Positions 8,677 to 17,729 of a stretch of DNA of 64,000 nucleotides are shown here, in pieces. Source of the stretch: an uncultured Eubacteriales bacterium (GTDB lineage: Bacteria; Bacillota; Clostridia; Oscillospirales; CAG-272); contig CAKSZH010000011.1 in assembly GCA_934525675.1 (NCBI GenBank), forward strand, positions 1 through 64,000, in the 5' to 3' direction. The notes beneath the pieces are model-generated. The model ran no database searches. It saw only the letters and a list, made by a program, of their open reading frames with translations, and was not told the DNA's origin. The translations under genes and the position numbers were made by a program. The stretch's first letter is position 1. Each line of letters begins with the position of its first letter.

Positions 8677-10758
8677 ATGAAGAAAAATCTGATCTCCGTT
8701 CTTGCCCTCCTGCTTACGGCATTGATGCTTTGCTCCTGTACCGTGAAGCCGGCGGAAACCGATGCCGGCTCCGAGAAGCCGACGGAAGCGCCTTCCCGGG
8801 AAACGGATACCAAAGAACCCTCCACCGGTTCCGAGCAGCCGACCGAAACCTCCACCGATCCGGAGGAATCCTCCACCGATCCGGAGATCCCCTCGGGCAT
8901 TGAGGTCTATGACGATCCGATTGCAATCGGAATGCTCCGGAACTCCTCCTTTGCCGGGGAATTCCGCGCACGCGGCGACATCGGTCTTTCCCGCGTCTGG
9001 GACGTCGGTGTGAAAAAAGACCGCTTTGAAAACGAAGAGATCCTGACGATTCCCGCCGACGCGACGGTGTACGAAGCCGCCGATTACGGGATCACCCCCG
9101 ACGGAAGCTACAACTCCGCAAGGCTCAACAAGCTGCTTGATGAGCTTTCCGGCGTGGAGGGTAAAAAGGTCATTCATTTTGAAGGTGCGACTTATCCGTT
9201 CAGCTCCACGATCGAGCTGTTGAAAATCAAGGATTTGTGGCTGGTCGGCGAGAAGGATACCCTGTTCCTCTTCAACGGCTGGGGCTCCTATATCCGCGCG
9301 AGCCTGTCGGAGAACATCAACATGAAGAGCATCAGCTTCGACATGAAGTATTCCCCCACCATCGCCGGGACCATTACCAAGGTGGACGAATCCGGCAGCG
9401 ACCCGGTCATCACCATCCGGGTGCCCGAGGAATTCGACCTGACCGCTTCCGTCTATACGGACCGCCAGAAACAGTATTCTTCCTATATGGAGTGCTACCT
9501 TGACGAGAGCACCGGAAAGTATACCCCGGATTATGACGGAAACCTGTTCTACAACACGACAACGTCCAACACCGCACTTTTCGGGATCGGAGATCTTTCC
9601 TACAATCACGCGACCCGCGAGCTTTCCATCCCCCTGCTTCGTCAGTTCCCGTGGTGGACCTACCGTACCCCCGAGACCGGCACGATGGTTTCCTTTGCGT
9701 ACACCATGTACGACAACACCGGCATGGTATTCAAGGATTGCGAACAGGTCACCGTTGAAAACGTGAACGTGTACGTGGCAGGCGGCATGGGTTTCCGCGT
9801 GGAGTCGGGCAGGAATTACTACCTCAACCGCTTCAATTTCATGCAGAAGCCGGGATCCGCGCGTATCATGACCTGCACGGCGGACATCATCCACACCATC
9901 GCAGTAGAGGGGGATCTCAGGATCACCAACTGCCTGCTGGAATCCAGCCATGACGACGCGCTCAACATCAAGTCCTTCTACACGCAGATCACCGCGACCT
10001 CTGCGGCGGAGCGCACCATCACGGTCAGCCAGACGCAGAATGAAGTTGCCGTTTCCTTCGACGTGGGCGACGCCATTGAGATCTATGACCCCTCCATGAT
10101 GGAACTGCTTGCGTCTTTCACGGTGACCGCGGTCGAAAAGCGGGGAACCAACTACGTCCTCACGCTGGACAAGCGACCGAAATCCGATCTGATCGGGATG
10201 TCCTGCGGAAATGTCACCAAATCCACGCACCTTTCGCTGGACAACTGTATCATCCGGAACAAGCGCAACCGCGGGATTCTGCTCCAGTGCCGCGAGTCCG
10301 AGATCATCAACTGTACCTTCCAGAATGTCATCATGGGTGCCATTCAGGTGCTCAGCGTGAATGATACGTTCCGCGAGGCAATCCTGCCACACAACATCCG
10401 GATTGAAAACTGCAAGTTCCTCAACAATATCATCGACGTCAGCATCTTCTGCTACGGCGACGGAACGACCAACGCCGTTGCGGGAACGCTGAAGGATACC
10501 TTCGTGCGCAACTGCTACTTTTACAGCGGCAGTGGTACCCACATCAACCTGCAGGCAACGGGAAATTCGCAGATAGAGCATTGCCTCTTCGATCTTGCGG
10601 ACAATACCGTTTCCAATGTTCTGAAGCTTTATAAGGCAAAGGACACCGTTTTCTCCGACAACTATGTGTATACGACCTATCGCGGCTACAGGCTGGTCAA
10701 TCTGACAGACTCTGAATCCGACTGTAAGCAAAGCAACAACGTAGAAACAAAACACTGA
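8677..10758 (+). CDS. Beta-helix lipoprotein, GH110-like putative exo-alpha-galactosidase
   Basis: The 693-residue protein has a signal peptide with lipobox LCSC (Cys21), then a Thr/Glu/Pro/Ser-rich linker to about residue 75, then a right-handed parallel beta-helix. The segment reading TCTADIIHT and then SHDDALN (His425, Asp426, Asp427) resembles the acidic centre of GH110 alpha-1,3-galactosidases; this is family resemblance from memory. The start follows GGAGG and lies 12 bp after the binding protein, so it belongs to the same operon. It is a paralogue of the next gene, sharing NKRNRGIL and the HDDALN motif. A pectin lyase or sulfatase-like beta-helix cannot be excluded. Confidence 0.75.
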   Translation: MKKNLISVLALLLTALMLCSCTVKPAETDAGSEKPTEAPSRETDTKEPSTGSEQPTETSTDPEESSTDPEIPSGIEVYDDPIAIGMLRNSSFAGEFRARGDIGLSRVWDVGVKKDRFENEEILTIPADATVYEAADYGITPDGSYNSARLNKLLDELSGVEGKKVIHFEGATYPFSSTIELLKIKDLWLVGEKDTLFLFNGWGSYIRASLSENINMKSISFDMKYSPTIAGTITKVDESGSDPVITIRVPEEFDLTASVYTDRQKQYSSYMECYLDESTGKYTPDYDGNLFYNTTTSNTALFGIGDLSYNHATRELSIPLLRQFPWWTYRTPETGTMVSFAYTMYDNTGMVFKDCEQVTVENVNVYVAGGMGFRVESGRNYYLNRFNFMQKPGSARIMTCTADIIHTIAVEGDLRITNCLLESSHDDALNIKSFYTQITATSAAERTITVSQTQNEVAVSFDVGDAIEIYDPSMMELLASFTVTAVEKRGTNYVLTLDKRPKSDLIGMSCGNVTKSTHLSLDNCIIRNKRNRGILLQCRESEIINCTFQNVIMGAIQVLSVNDTFREAILPHNIRIENCKFLNNIIDVSIFCYGDGTTNAVAGTLKDTFVRNCYFYSGSGTHINLQATGNSQIEHCLFDLADNTVSNVLKLYKAKDTVFSDNYVYTTYRGYRLVNLTDSESDCKQSNNVETKH

Positions 10759-10772
10759 TGAGGTAAAAAAGT

Positions 10773-13583
10773 ATGGCAAAGAAAAGTATCCGTTTCCTCT
10801 CAATGCTTCTGGTGCTCCTCATGGCTGTCTCGGCGCTGATGTCCTGTAAACAGGGTCCCGCCGAAACCACCGGCACCGAAACAGAATCGAAGACAGAGAC
10901 CTCGACCGATGCGCCGAAGCCTCCGGACGATCCGTCCGACAGGCTCGCGGAGATCGCAAAGATGCTCTCCGGCTCCATGTACGCAAATCCCGACTATGCC
11001 GGGAAATCCGAGTTCGGTCTTTCCGACATCGGTAACGTCGGTGTCGTGGAATCCGAAGTCAAAGAGTTGTATCCCGTTCCCGCCGACTCCGAGTACGGAG
11101 AGGGCTGCGTTATCCCGGTCGATGAGATCTCGCTCGATGAGGTCAAAGCCTACTATCCCGATGTGACCGTGGCGGACGATTACGACCGCATCCTCACCGC
11201 CGTCAGCATGGCGAAGGCGCTCAACGACGCGGGCAAGACCGCCAAGATCAAGTTTTCCCAAAAGACCTATGAGATCGACGGAAAGAGAACCGAATCCAAG
11301 GTGCTTGTCATGTCCGGGCTTGACGGAACTGCCTTTGAAGGCAACGGTGCCGTCATCCTCGTACATAACGACGCCACCGCATGGAGAGGTTACATCGACC
11401 TGACCGAAAGCAAGAACGTTCTCTTCAACGGACTGACCTTCCGTCAGGAAATTCCCTCTTCCCTCGTCGGGGAAGTGACCGAGGCGAGTGTTTCCGAGAA
11501 GACGGTCACCATCAAGGTGGATCCGGAGTTCAACGCGCTTGTGAAGGTGCTTCTGGAAAACCCAAAGACCCGCCTCCGCTCCTATGCGGAATACAACTAT
11601 GCGACCAAGGCCCCGCTGCTCGGCGGTAACTTCGTTGTGGACGATTTTGCCGGCTACACCGTCGGCGGCAATGAAACGGACGGCTACACCATCACCGTCA
11701 GCATGAACGGCAACATCACCCGTCCGAGAAACGGCAGCTTTGTGTCTCTCCAGTATTCGCAGTACGACGTCTCCGGCTTCAATGTGACGTCTTCTTCGGA
11801 CATCACCTTTGAGAATGTCACCATGAACGACGCGTCCGGCATGGCATTTGTTGCACAGCGCGTGACCAACTTCCATGTCAACCGCTTCAACCTGGTTCCC
11901 AAGGAGGGAAGCCAATCCCTCATGACTGCCACCGCCGACGCGATGCACTTCGTCCTCATGCACGGAGATGTCTCCATCACCGGCTCTGTCATCAACGGCA
12001 GCCATGACGACGCGCTCAACATCAAATACGGCTATTGGTACAAGCTTACCTCCGCCGAGGGCGGCACAACCAAAAAAATGGTCGTTTCCCGGCTGACCGG
12101 CGAAGTCGAGACCCCAAAGGTCGGCGATAAGATCTGCGTGTATAACGAGGATACCTTTGAAGGGCACAACCCGTCCTCCGGGTATTACACCATCGCCTCC
12201 GTCACAAAGACCACGAACGGCTGGGAGCTGACCGTCAAGGAAAGAATGTCGAATGTCGGGGAATGGGGCAACTGCCGTGTGACCTTTGTCTCCGACACGC
12301 CGAACTTCACCTTCCGGAACAATATCGTTATGAACAAGCGGAATCGCGGTATCCTGATTCAGATCCCCGATGCGCTGGTGGAAAACAACACCTTCATCAA
12401 CGTCGGACACGGTTCCATTCAGGCGGCGTCCGCAATGGATCGGTTCAACGAAGCCACCGTTCCGCAGGCGATCGTCATCCGCAACAACAAGTTCATCAGC
12501 AACTGCACCATCAAGCCCGGTCCGCTCTACGGCGACATCTCCGTGTTTGCCATTGCAAAGAACGGTACGGTCGGACCCGCAGGGACGCTTCATAATGTGT
12601 TGATCGAGAACAACTTCATGACCGATAACGGCAATGCATCCGTCTCCATGCGCGGCGTGGGTGCCTCCACGGTCAAGAATAACCTCTTCTATAACTGCTC
12701 CTCCAGTCAGCCCTCCGGTGAGACCTGCAACGCAGTCTTCCAGTTCAACAACTGCAACGAGATCACGCTGGACGGCAACTACAATTACTACGACCTGAAC
12801 CTCGGTCAGGAGGGCATCCTCTGCCAGGGGCTGACCTCCAACGAAATGATCAATCTGATGGATAACAACGTCGGTATCTCCTTCCAGAAGACCGATGAGT
12901 CCGGACCTGTGGTCAAGGTTTCCAAGGCGACCGGCAGCATCACGCTGGACGGAAAACTCGACGAATGGGATTCCATCGGCGCGACGAACATCGACATCAC
13001 CGGGTATTCCGACGCGGAGGGCTCCGAGCGCACGGCAGCAGAGCTTGCCGAAAACTTCGCCATCAGGAAAATGATGCTCACCCACACCGACGACGGTATC
13101 TACATCGCCTTTGATATCAAGGATAACCTCATTGAATGCAAGACCGCCAACGACTTCTGGCTCGGCGACTGCATCGAGCTGTTCCTCTCCACCGTCACCT
13201 CCTTCCCCAATGCGGATATGCAGGTGTACAAGGAGCAGGGCGCTGTCATGCAGGCAGCCTTTGCACCGACCTGGTCCTCCACGGGCTTCCGGACCGTCGC
13301 TTCCGTGCGTACCAACAGCGGCATGGTGGAAAAAGCAAATCTGCTTGAAGCGCAGCTGGTTCTGACCGATGACGGTTACACCGGAGAGATCTTCATTCCC
13401 TATGCCATGTCCGAGGACCTTCGTACCGCTGTTGCGGAAGGGAAGCCGGTCGATATGGCGATCGTAGGCGCCGATTGCGAGCGCAAAAACGGACTTAAAA
13501 GAGTACAGGCGGGCAATGTGCCGCACTTCGTTGAGGCGTATAAGACGAAGACGGTGCTCATGCCGCAGTACATCTTTGAGTAA
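10773..13583 (+). CDS. Beta-helix lipoprotein with C-terminal CBM9-like domain
   Basis: The 936-residue surface lipoprotein has lipobox ALMSC with Cys25 and a short disordered linker. A parallel beta-helix follows, holding the same TADAMHF and SHDDALN (His411, Asp412, Asp413) segments as its upstream paralogue. From about residue 720 to the end there is a DOMON/CBM9-like beta-sandwich, starting at ITLDGKLDEWDS and including GDCIELFLS, a pattern known from family 9 carbohydrate-binding modules. It probably binds and trims the same polysaccharide as the neighbouring protein. The start has a GAGGT ribosome site 14 bp after the previous stop. Confidence 0.75.
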   Translation: MAKKSIRFLSMLLVLLMAVSALMSCKQGPAETTGTETESKTETSTDAPKPPDDPSDRLAEIAKMLSGSMYANPDYAGKSEFGLSDIGNVGVVESEVKELYPVPADSEYGEGCVIPVDEISLDEVKAYYPDVTVADDYDRILTAVSMAKALNDAGKTAKIKFSQKTYEIDGKRTESKVLVMSGLDGTAFEGNGAVILVHNDATAWRGYIDLTESKNVLFNGLTFRQEIPSSLVGEVTEASVSEKTVTIKVDPEFNALVKVLLENPKTRLRSYAEYNYATKAPLLGGNFVVDDFAGYTVGGNETDGYTITVSMNGNITRPRNGSFVSLQYSQYDVSGFNVTSSSDITFENVTMNDASGMAFVAQRVTNFHVNRFNLVPKEGSQSLMTATADAMHFVLMHGDVSITGSVINGSHDDALNIKYGYWYKLTSAEGGTTKKMVVSRLTGEVETPKVGDKICVYNEDTFEGHNPSSGYYTIASVTKTTNGWELTVKERMSNVGEWGNCRVTFVSDTPNFTFRNNIVMNKRNRGILIQIPDALVENNTFINVGHGSIQAASAMDRFNEATVPQAIVIRNNKFISNCTIKPGPLYGDISVFAIAKNGTVGPAGTLHNVLIENNFMTDNGNASVSMRGVGASTVKNNLFYNCSSSQPSGETCNAVFQFNNCNEITLDGNYNYYDLNLGQEGILCQGLTSNEMINLMDNNVGISFQKTDESGPVVKVSKATGSITLDGKLDEWDSIGATNIDITGYSDAEGSERTAAELAENFAIRKMMLTHTDDGIYIAFDIKDNLIECKTANDFWLGDCIELFLSTVTSFPNADMQVYKEQGAVMQAAFAPTWSSTGFRTVASVRTNSGMVEKANLLEAQLVLTDDGYTGEIFIPYAMSEDLRTAVAEGKPVDMAIVGADCERKNGLKRVQAGNVPHFVEAYKTKTVLMPQYIFE

Positions 13584-13603
13584 ATAAAAAAAGGAGAAGT
13601 ATC

Positions 13604-16123
13604 ATGAAAAAATCAGTAACCATACTTCTGGCGATCCTCCTGGTCGTCGTCATGCTGGCAACCGTTGCCTGCAAGACGGGACCGTCTTCCACGGAGACCA
13701 AAGAGCCTTCGTCGACCAAGCCGTCCGAATCCGTGACGGATCCGGTCGCATCCGAGACGAAGCCGTCGGAATCCAAGACCGAGCCCGAGGAATCCGACAC
13801 CAATCCGCCCCCTCCGGTTGTGAAGGATATCAAGCTGGAGTTCTCCTCCACCGATGACCTCACGGTTGCGGCAGGCGAAAAGCTCACCCTTCCGACCGTC
13901 AAGGCGACCGATTATGACGGTACGGATCTGACCGCCTCCGTTTCCGTTGAGGATCCCTATGAAAGCGGTACCGTGAAGGACGGCGTGTTCACGGGAATCA
14001 TCGCCGGCGAGCACGAGCTCTTCTACTACGTAGAGGTAGAGGACAAGGAGGCTCCCGACGGCTACCGTTCCACAGAGCAGACGATCAAGGTCGTCGTTAC
14101 CCCCGCTATTGCGAACACCTTCGTGACCGAAGGCTTCAACAGTATTACCCAGATGACCGACTACGGCATCTTCAAGGACGGCTTTGAAGCGGGCAAGAAG
14201 TCGGTTCTCGGTGCCGCAATCGGCGACGCGAACGGCGCGACCCACATCTCCGGTACCTCCGAGGCGATTGAAGGCAACTCGCTTGTCATCGATTTCAACA
14301 AGACTTCCGGCTCCGCACTCAACGCCGTGTTCCTCCAGGCATTCAACGATGTCTACCACCGCGGAGAGGCAACCACCTACAAGGTGAAGTTCTCCTATAA
14401 GATTCTCGCTGCGGACAATAACTATAACGATGTGTACTTCGGACTTTCCTGGGACGGCTTTGACGGCCTCAACAACAGGTTTGTCCAGTCCGGTGCAGAG
14501 GTCGGCAAGGTCTATACCTATGAGACCCAGTTCTCCTCCGCAAAGGTTCCCGATGGCGGCAACGCATACTTTATCTTCTTCAAACTCAGCGGCTCCAACA
14601 GCGATATCCGCATTGCGGTCGACAACTTTGAGATTGAGACCGTCAAGCTGACGCCCGTCAACGAAGTCAAGCCCGGCGCAGAGCAGCTCGAGAGCGAGAA
14701 CGGCTTTACCTGGAACTTCGGTGAAAACGGCGCGTTCAGCACCAACGGCGAGACGCTTCCCGTCGGTTCCCTTGCAGACGCAATGAAGGAAGCAATGGCA
14801 GGAAACGAGCACTTCCATGACAACGTCATGAAGCTCACCAACGCAGACGGACACCTCTTCTCCGGACTGACTGCCGACGCGCTTGTCGCAGGCAAGAAGC
14901 TGATCATTGATATGTACTACTACGCCGTCAATGATAAGGGCTTCCACCTCATCATGATGGGCAGCAGCGGCAACCCCACCCTCGACAAGACGGTGGAAAA
15001 TGTCACGGATCAGATCAAGCACGTACACGCAGAGGTCGTTGTTCCCGCAGGCTGGTACCAGCTGAATATCTACGGACAGAACAACGGCGATTTCGAAATC
15101 TACATCGGCGAGATCACCGTGAAGCTGGTGGACAACGTCGTTGAGGAAAACAAGACGCCCCTTGACCACGTGATCGGCGAATATACCTATACGCAGGACA
15201 AGCGTGCGTTCGGCTTCGATACAGATAAGGGCATTACCGAATTCGACGGCTTCGATTTCGGCTCTGTCGCAAACCTCATGGGCGCCGCTCCCTCCAAGTT
15301 CTTCTATGAGGGCATCACCGCCGACCGCAACATCGAATGGTTCAACGCCGGCGGCAAGGTCTTCGAGACCGGCTACTGGTACCGCATCACCATGACCTAC
15401 TACGTGGTGAAGTATGAGGGCGGCAACGGGCTTATGTACAACTTCGACAACGGCGCGTTCATCGCTGCCGGCACGGGCGACTACATGAGCGAGGGCTACC
15501 ATGTTTCCTCCATCAAGTGGCAGGCAAACTCCAATGTCAACTTCATGTCCATTTATGACAAGGCGGCTGACGGCGAGACGCTGAATGCACATTACTATGT
15601 CAAGGACATCAAGATCGCGCTCATCCATGAGGACGATCCGGCAGAAGAAGTGGTGAAGACCCCCAACGGACACGTTGTCGGCGAGTATGCCGTCACCCAG
15701 GATAAGCGTCAGTGGGGCACCACCGACAAGGGCTCCTGGAATTGCACTGATTACGACAGCTTCGACTTCGGTGCCGATGCGTCCAAAATGGGTGCGGCTC
15801 CGACCAAGTTTGTCTTCAAAGACGCAAAAAATATTACCATGGAATGGTTCCAGCCGGCGGGCAAGGTGCTGGAAAACGGCTACAAGTACCGCATTACCGT
15901 GAGATTCTATGTCGAATCCTGGGAAGGCGACCGCTTCATGCTCAACTTCGACAACAACGAATTCCTTCTGATCGACACAAGCCCCGCAGCCGGATATCAT
16001 GAAGCAACCATCGAGTGGACTGCCAACAGAAACGTTGACTTCTTCAGCTTCTATATTCCCGGTGACACCACCATCAACGGTGTCATCTACATTGCAGACG
16101 TAACCATTTCCCTGATCGGCTGA
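13604..16123 (+). CDS. Multi-module surface lipoprotein, probably carbohydrate-binding
   Basis: The 839-residue protein has lipobox ATVAC (Cys23) and a Lys/Glu/Ser/Pro-rich linker, then several beta-sandwich-like modules. The last two (about 525-680 and 690-839) are clear internal duplicates, sharing FDFG..., MGAAP and EWF...GKV...GY.YRIT. An earlier module with DNFEIETVKLTPVNE (about 180-365) looks like a jelly-roll carbohydrate-binding domain. No catalytic motif is recognised. Strongly placed AAGGAG precedes the start. It is probably a glycan-capturing surface protein of the same locus. Confidence 0.6.
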   Translation: MKKSVTILLAILLVVVMLATVACKTGPSSTETKEPSSTKPSESVTDPVASETKPSESKTEPEESDTNPPPPVVKDIKLEFSSTDDLTVAAGEKLTLPTVKATDYDGTDLTASVSVEDPYESGTVKDGVFTGIIAGEHELFYYVEVEDKEAPDGYRSTEQTIKVVVTPAIANTFVTEGFNSITQMTDYGIFKDGFEAGKKSVLGAAIGDANGATHISGTSEAIEGNSLVIDFNKTSGSALNAVFLQAFNDVYHRGEATTYKVKFSYKILAADNNYNDVYFGLSWDGFDGLNNRFVQSGAEVGKVYTYETQFSSAKVPDGGNAYFIFFKLSGSNSDIRIAVDNFEIETVKLTPVNEVKPGAEQLESENGFTWNFGENGAFSTNGETLPVGSLADAMKEAMAGNEHFHDNVMKLTNADGHLFSGLTADALVAGKKLIIDMYYYAVNDKGFHLIMMGSSGNPTLDKTVENVTDQIKHVHAEVVVPAGWYQLNIYGQNNGDFEIYIGEITVKLVDNVVEENKTPLDHVIGEYTYTQDKRAFGFDTDKGITEFDGFDFGSVANLMGAAPSKFFYEGITADRNIEWFNAGGKVFETGYWYRITMTYYVVKYEGGNGLMYNFDNGAFIAAGTGDYMSEGYHVSSIKWQANSNVNFMSIYDKAADGETLNAHYYVKDIKIALIHEDDPAEEVVKTPNGHVVGEYAVTQDKRQWGTTDKGSWNCTDYDSFDFGADASKMGAAPTKFVFKDAKNITMEWFQPAGKVLENGYKYRITVRFYVESWEGDRFMLNFDNNEFLLIDTSPAAGYHEATIEWTANRNVDFFSFYIPGDTTINGVIYIADVTISLIG

Positions 16124-16148
16124 TTCCGATAACACAATTCAACATTCG

Positions 16149-16174
16149 CACTGTGAGGGGCAACCCTCACAGTG
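16149..16174. other. Perfect intergenic hairpin with a GCAA tetraloop
   Basis: The 11-bp arms CACTGTGAGGG and CCCTCACAGTG enclose GCAA, a GNRA loop. No T-run follows, and the next gene starts 15 bp later. It may stabilise or separate the upstream mRNA segments rather than terminate transcription. Confidence 0.6.
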
Positions 16175-16188
16175 CCCCCGGTGATATA

Positions 16189-17685
16189 ATGAAAAGAATA
16201 GACGGAAAACTTTATGAAAGAATTCGGATGAGCAGAGACCGCCTCCGCGACAGTCTCTACGGACCCACGGGAGTCTATACAGTGTCCTCCGACTGGCCCG
16301 GAGATTTTCCCGGACGCGTGTTGCTTTCGCTTTGCTCCCTTTACGAAGCCTCGGAAGGGCACGACGAAGAGAGAGCCGACATCATGGAACAGATTGCCCG
16401 CAATATGGCGACGCTTGATGACCACACCAATCCGGACGGATATTTCGGAGGGATTGTCAGGGATGTTGTCGATGAACAGCAGGTCTCGGGAAACTCCTGG
16501 TTCCTCCGCGGACTCTGCAAGGCGTACCGCCTGTTCCACGATACCGATGTTCTTGCGAGAATTGAACGCATCAAAGAAACCTATCTTTCCGCCATTGGTC
16601 CCACCTATGCCGCTTACCCCCTGAACTGCCGCCGTGCCGGAGGAGTGGGGGGGGCTCTTGACGGCAATGTCATCAACGGATGGAAGACCTCCACCGATGT
16701 CGGCTGTGCATTCATCATGCTGGACGGCATGACGGATGTCTATGACCTGACCGGCGACGAAAAACTCGCCGACATCATCCGTTCGGTCATCGGACGGTTT
16801 GCGTCAGCCGACTATGTCAGTCTCAGGTTCCAGACCCACGCAACGCTCTCCTGTGCCCGCGGCATTCTCCGCTTCTATCGCCATACGGGAGAGGAAACCT
16901 ATCTGCGCCTTGCAGAATCCATTTTTGAAAATTACCGGCAGCTTGGCATGACCTACGACTACGCGAACCTGAACTGGTTCGGCCGTCCCGATACCTGGAC
17001 GGAACCGTGCGGTGTCGTCGACAGTCTCATTGTTGCCAAGTGGCTGTATCAGATTACCGGAAAAGGGGAGTACCTCCGGTTCTTCAACCGCTGTGCTTCC
17101 AACGCGCTCCGCACCATGCAGCGCAACAACGGCGGCGCGGGATGCTCCACCTGCGCGACCGGCGATCATTATATGCTGAAAAACAGTCTCTATGAAGCCT
17201 TCTTCTGCTGTTCCCTCCGTCTCGGCGAGCTGTTCTCCGAGATGCATTCCTTCCTGTTCACCCCTGCGGAGGACGGGATTCTTGTTCCCTTTATGGGCGA
17301 TTGTACCCTGGAGGAGGACGGCATCCGGGTCCGTGTCACGTCGGATTACCCCGCGTCGGCGCCCGTTACCATTGAAACCGGCGCTTTCGCGGAAACCGCG
17401 CCGCTTTACGTGTATGTCCCGGACGGCGTTTCGGTCGGGGGCGGGGTGGTTTCCGGCAATCTGCTTCGCGTCACCCCGCGGGCGGGCACGACCTGCTCGT
17501 TCCCGGTCACTGCGAAGCCGAGACGGGAAGGCGCCTTCTGCCTGATCGGCGATACCTTCTTAACCCGTAAGCAGGTCCCCGAAGCACCGTTGTTTACGCT
17601 GGACGGGGAGGCGTTCTCCCTCATTTACGATAACTCTCGCTTTACGGAATCCGAGCTGAACAGCCATCCGGAATACCTCCGGTAA
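16189..17685 (+). CDS. GH127-like putative beta-L-arabinofuranosidase
   Basis: The 498-residue soluble protein has an (alpha/alpha)6-type helical repeat pattern and a C-terminal beta-rich part. It keeps the zinc-site signature known from GH127 enzymes: Glu272-Pro-Cys274 in TWTEPCGVVD and the pair Cys340-Cys341 in FFCCSLRLGELF. In that family one Cys acts as nucleophile. No signal peptide is seen, so it acts in the cytoplasm on imported sugars. ATG 16189 with GGTGAT ahead is preferred over GTG 16153, which would overlap the hairpin at 16149. The protein is shorter than typical GH127 members, so related families such as GH142 or GH146 remain possible. Confidence 0.7.
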   Translation: MKRIDGKLYERIRMSRDRLRDSLYGPTGVYTVSSDWPGDFPGRVLLSLCSLYEASEGHDEERADIMEQIARNMATLDDHTNPDGYFGGIVRDVVDEQQVSGNSWFLRGLCKAYRLFHDTDVLARIERIKETYLSAIGPTYAAYPLNCRRAGGVGGALDGNVINGWKTSTDVGCAFIMLDGMTDVYDLTGDEKLADIIRSVIGRFASADYVSLRFQTHATLSCARGILRFYRHTGEETYLRLAESIFENYRQLGMTYDYANLNWFGRPDTWTEPCGVVDSLIVAKWLYQITGKGEYLRFFNRCASNALRTMQRNNGGAGCSTCATGDHYMLKNSLYEAFFCCSLRLGELFSEMHSFLFTPAEDGILVPFMGDCTLEEDGIRVRVTSDYPASAPVTIETGAFAETAPLYVYVPDGVSVGGGVVSGNLLRVTPRAGTTCSFPVTAKPRREGAFCLIGDTFLTRKQVPEAPLFTLDGEAFSLIYDNSRFTESELNSHPEYLR

Positions 17686-17729
17686 GCGTGCATGAATTTT
17701 GCAAATAAAAAATGAAAACAGGTGAAATG

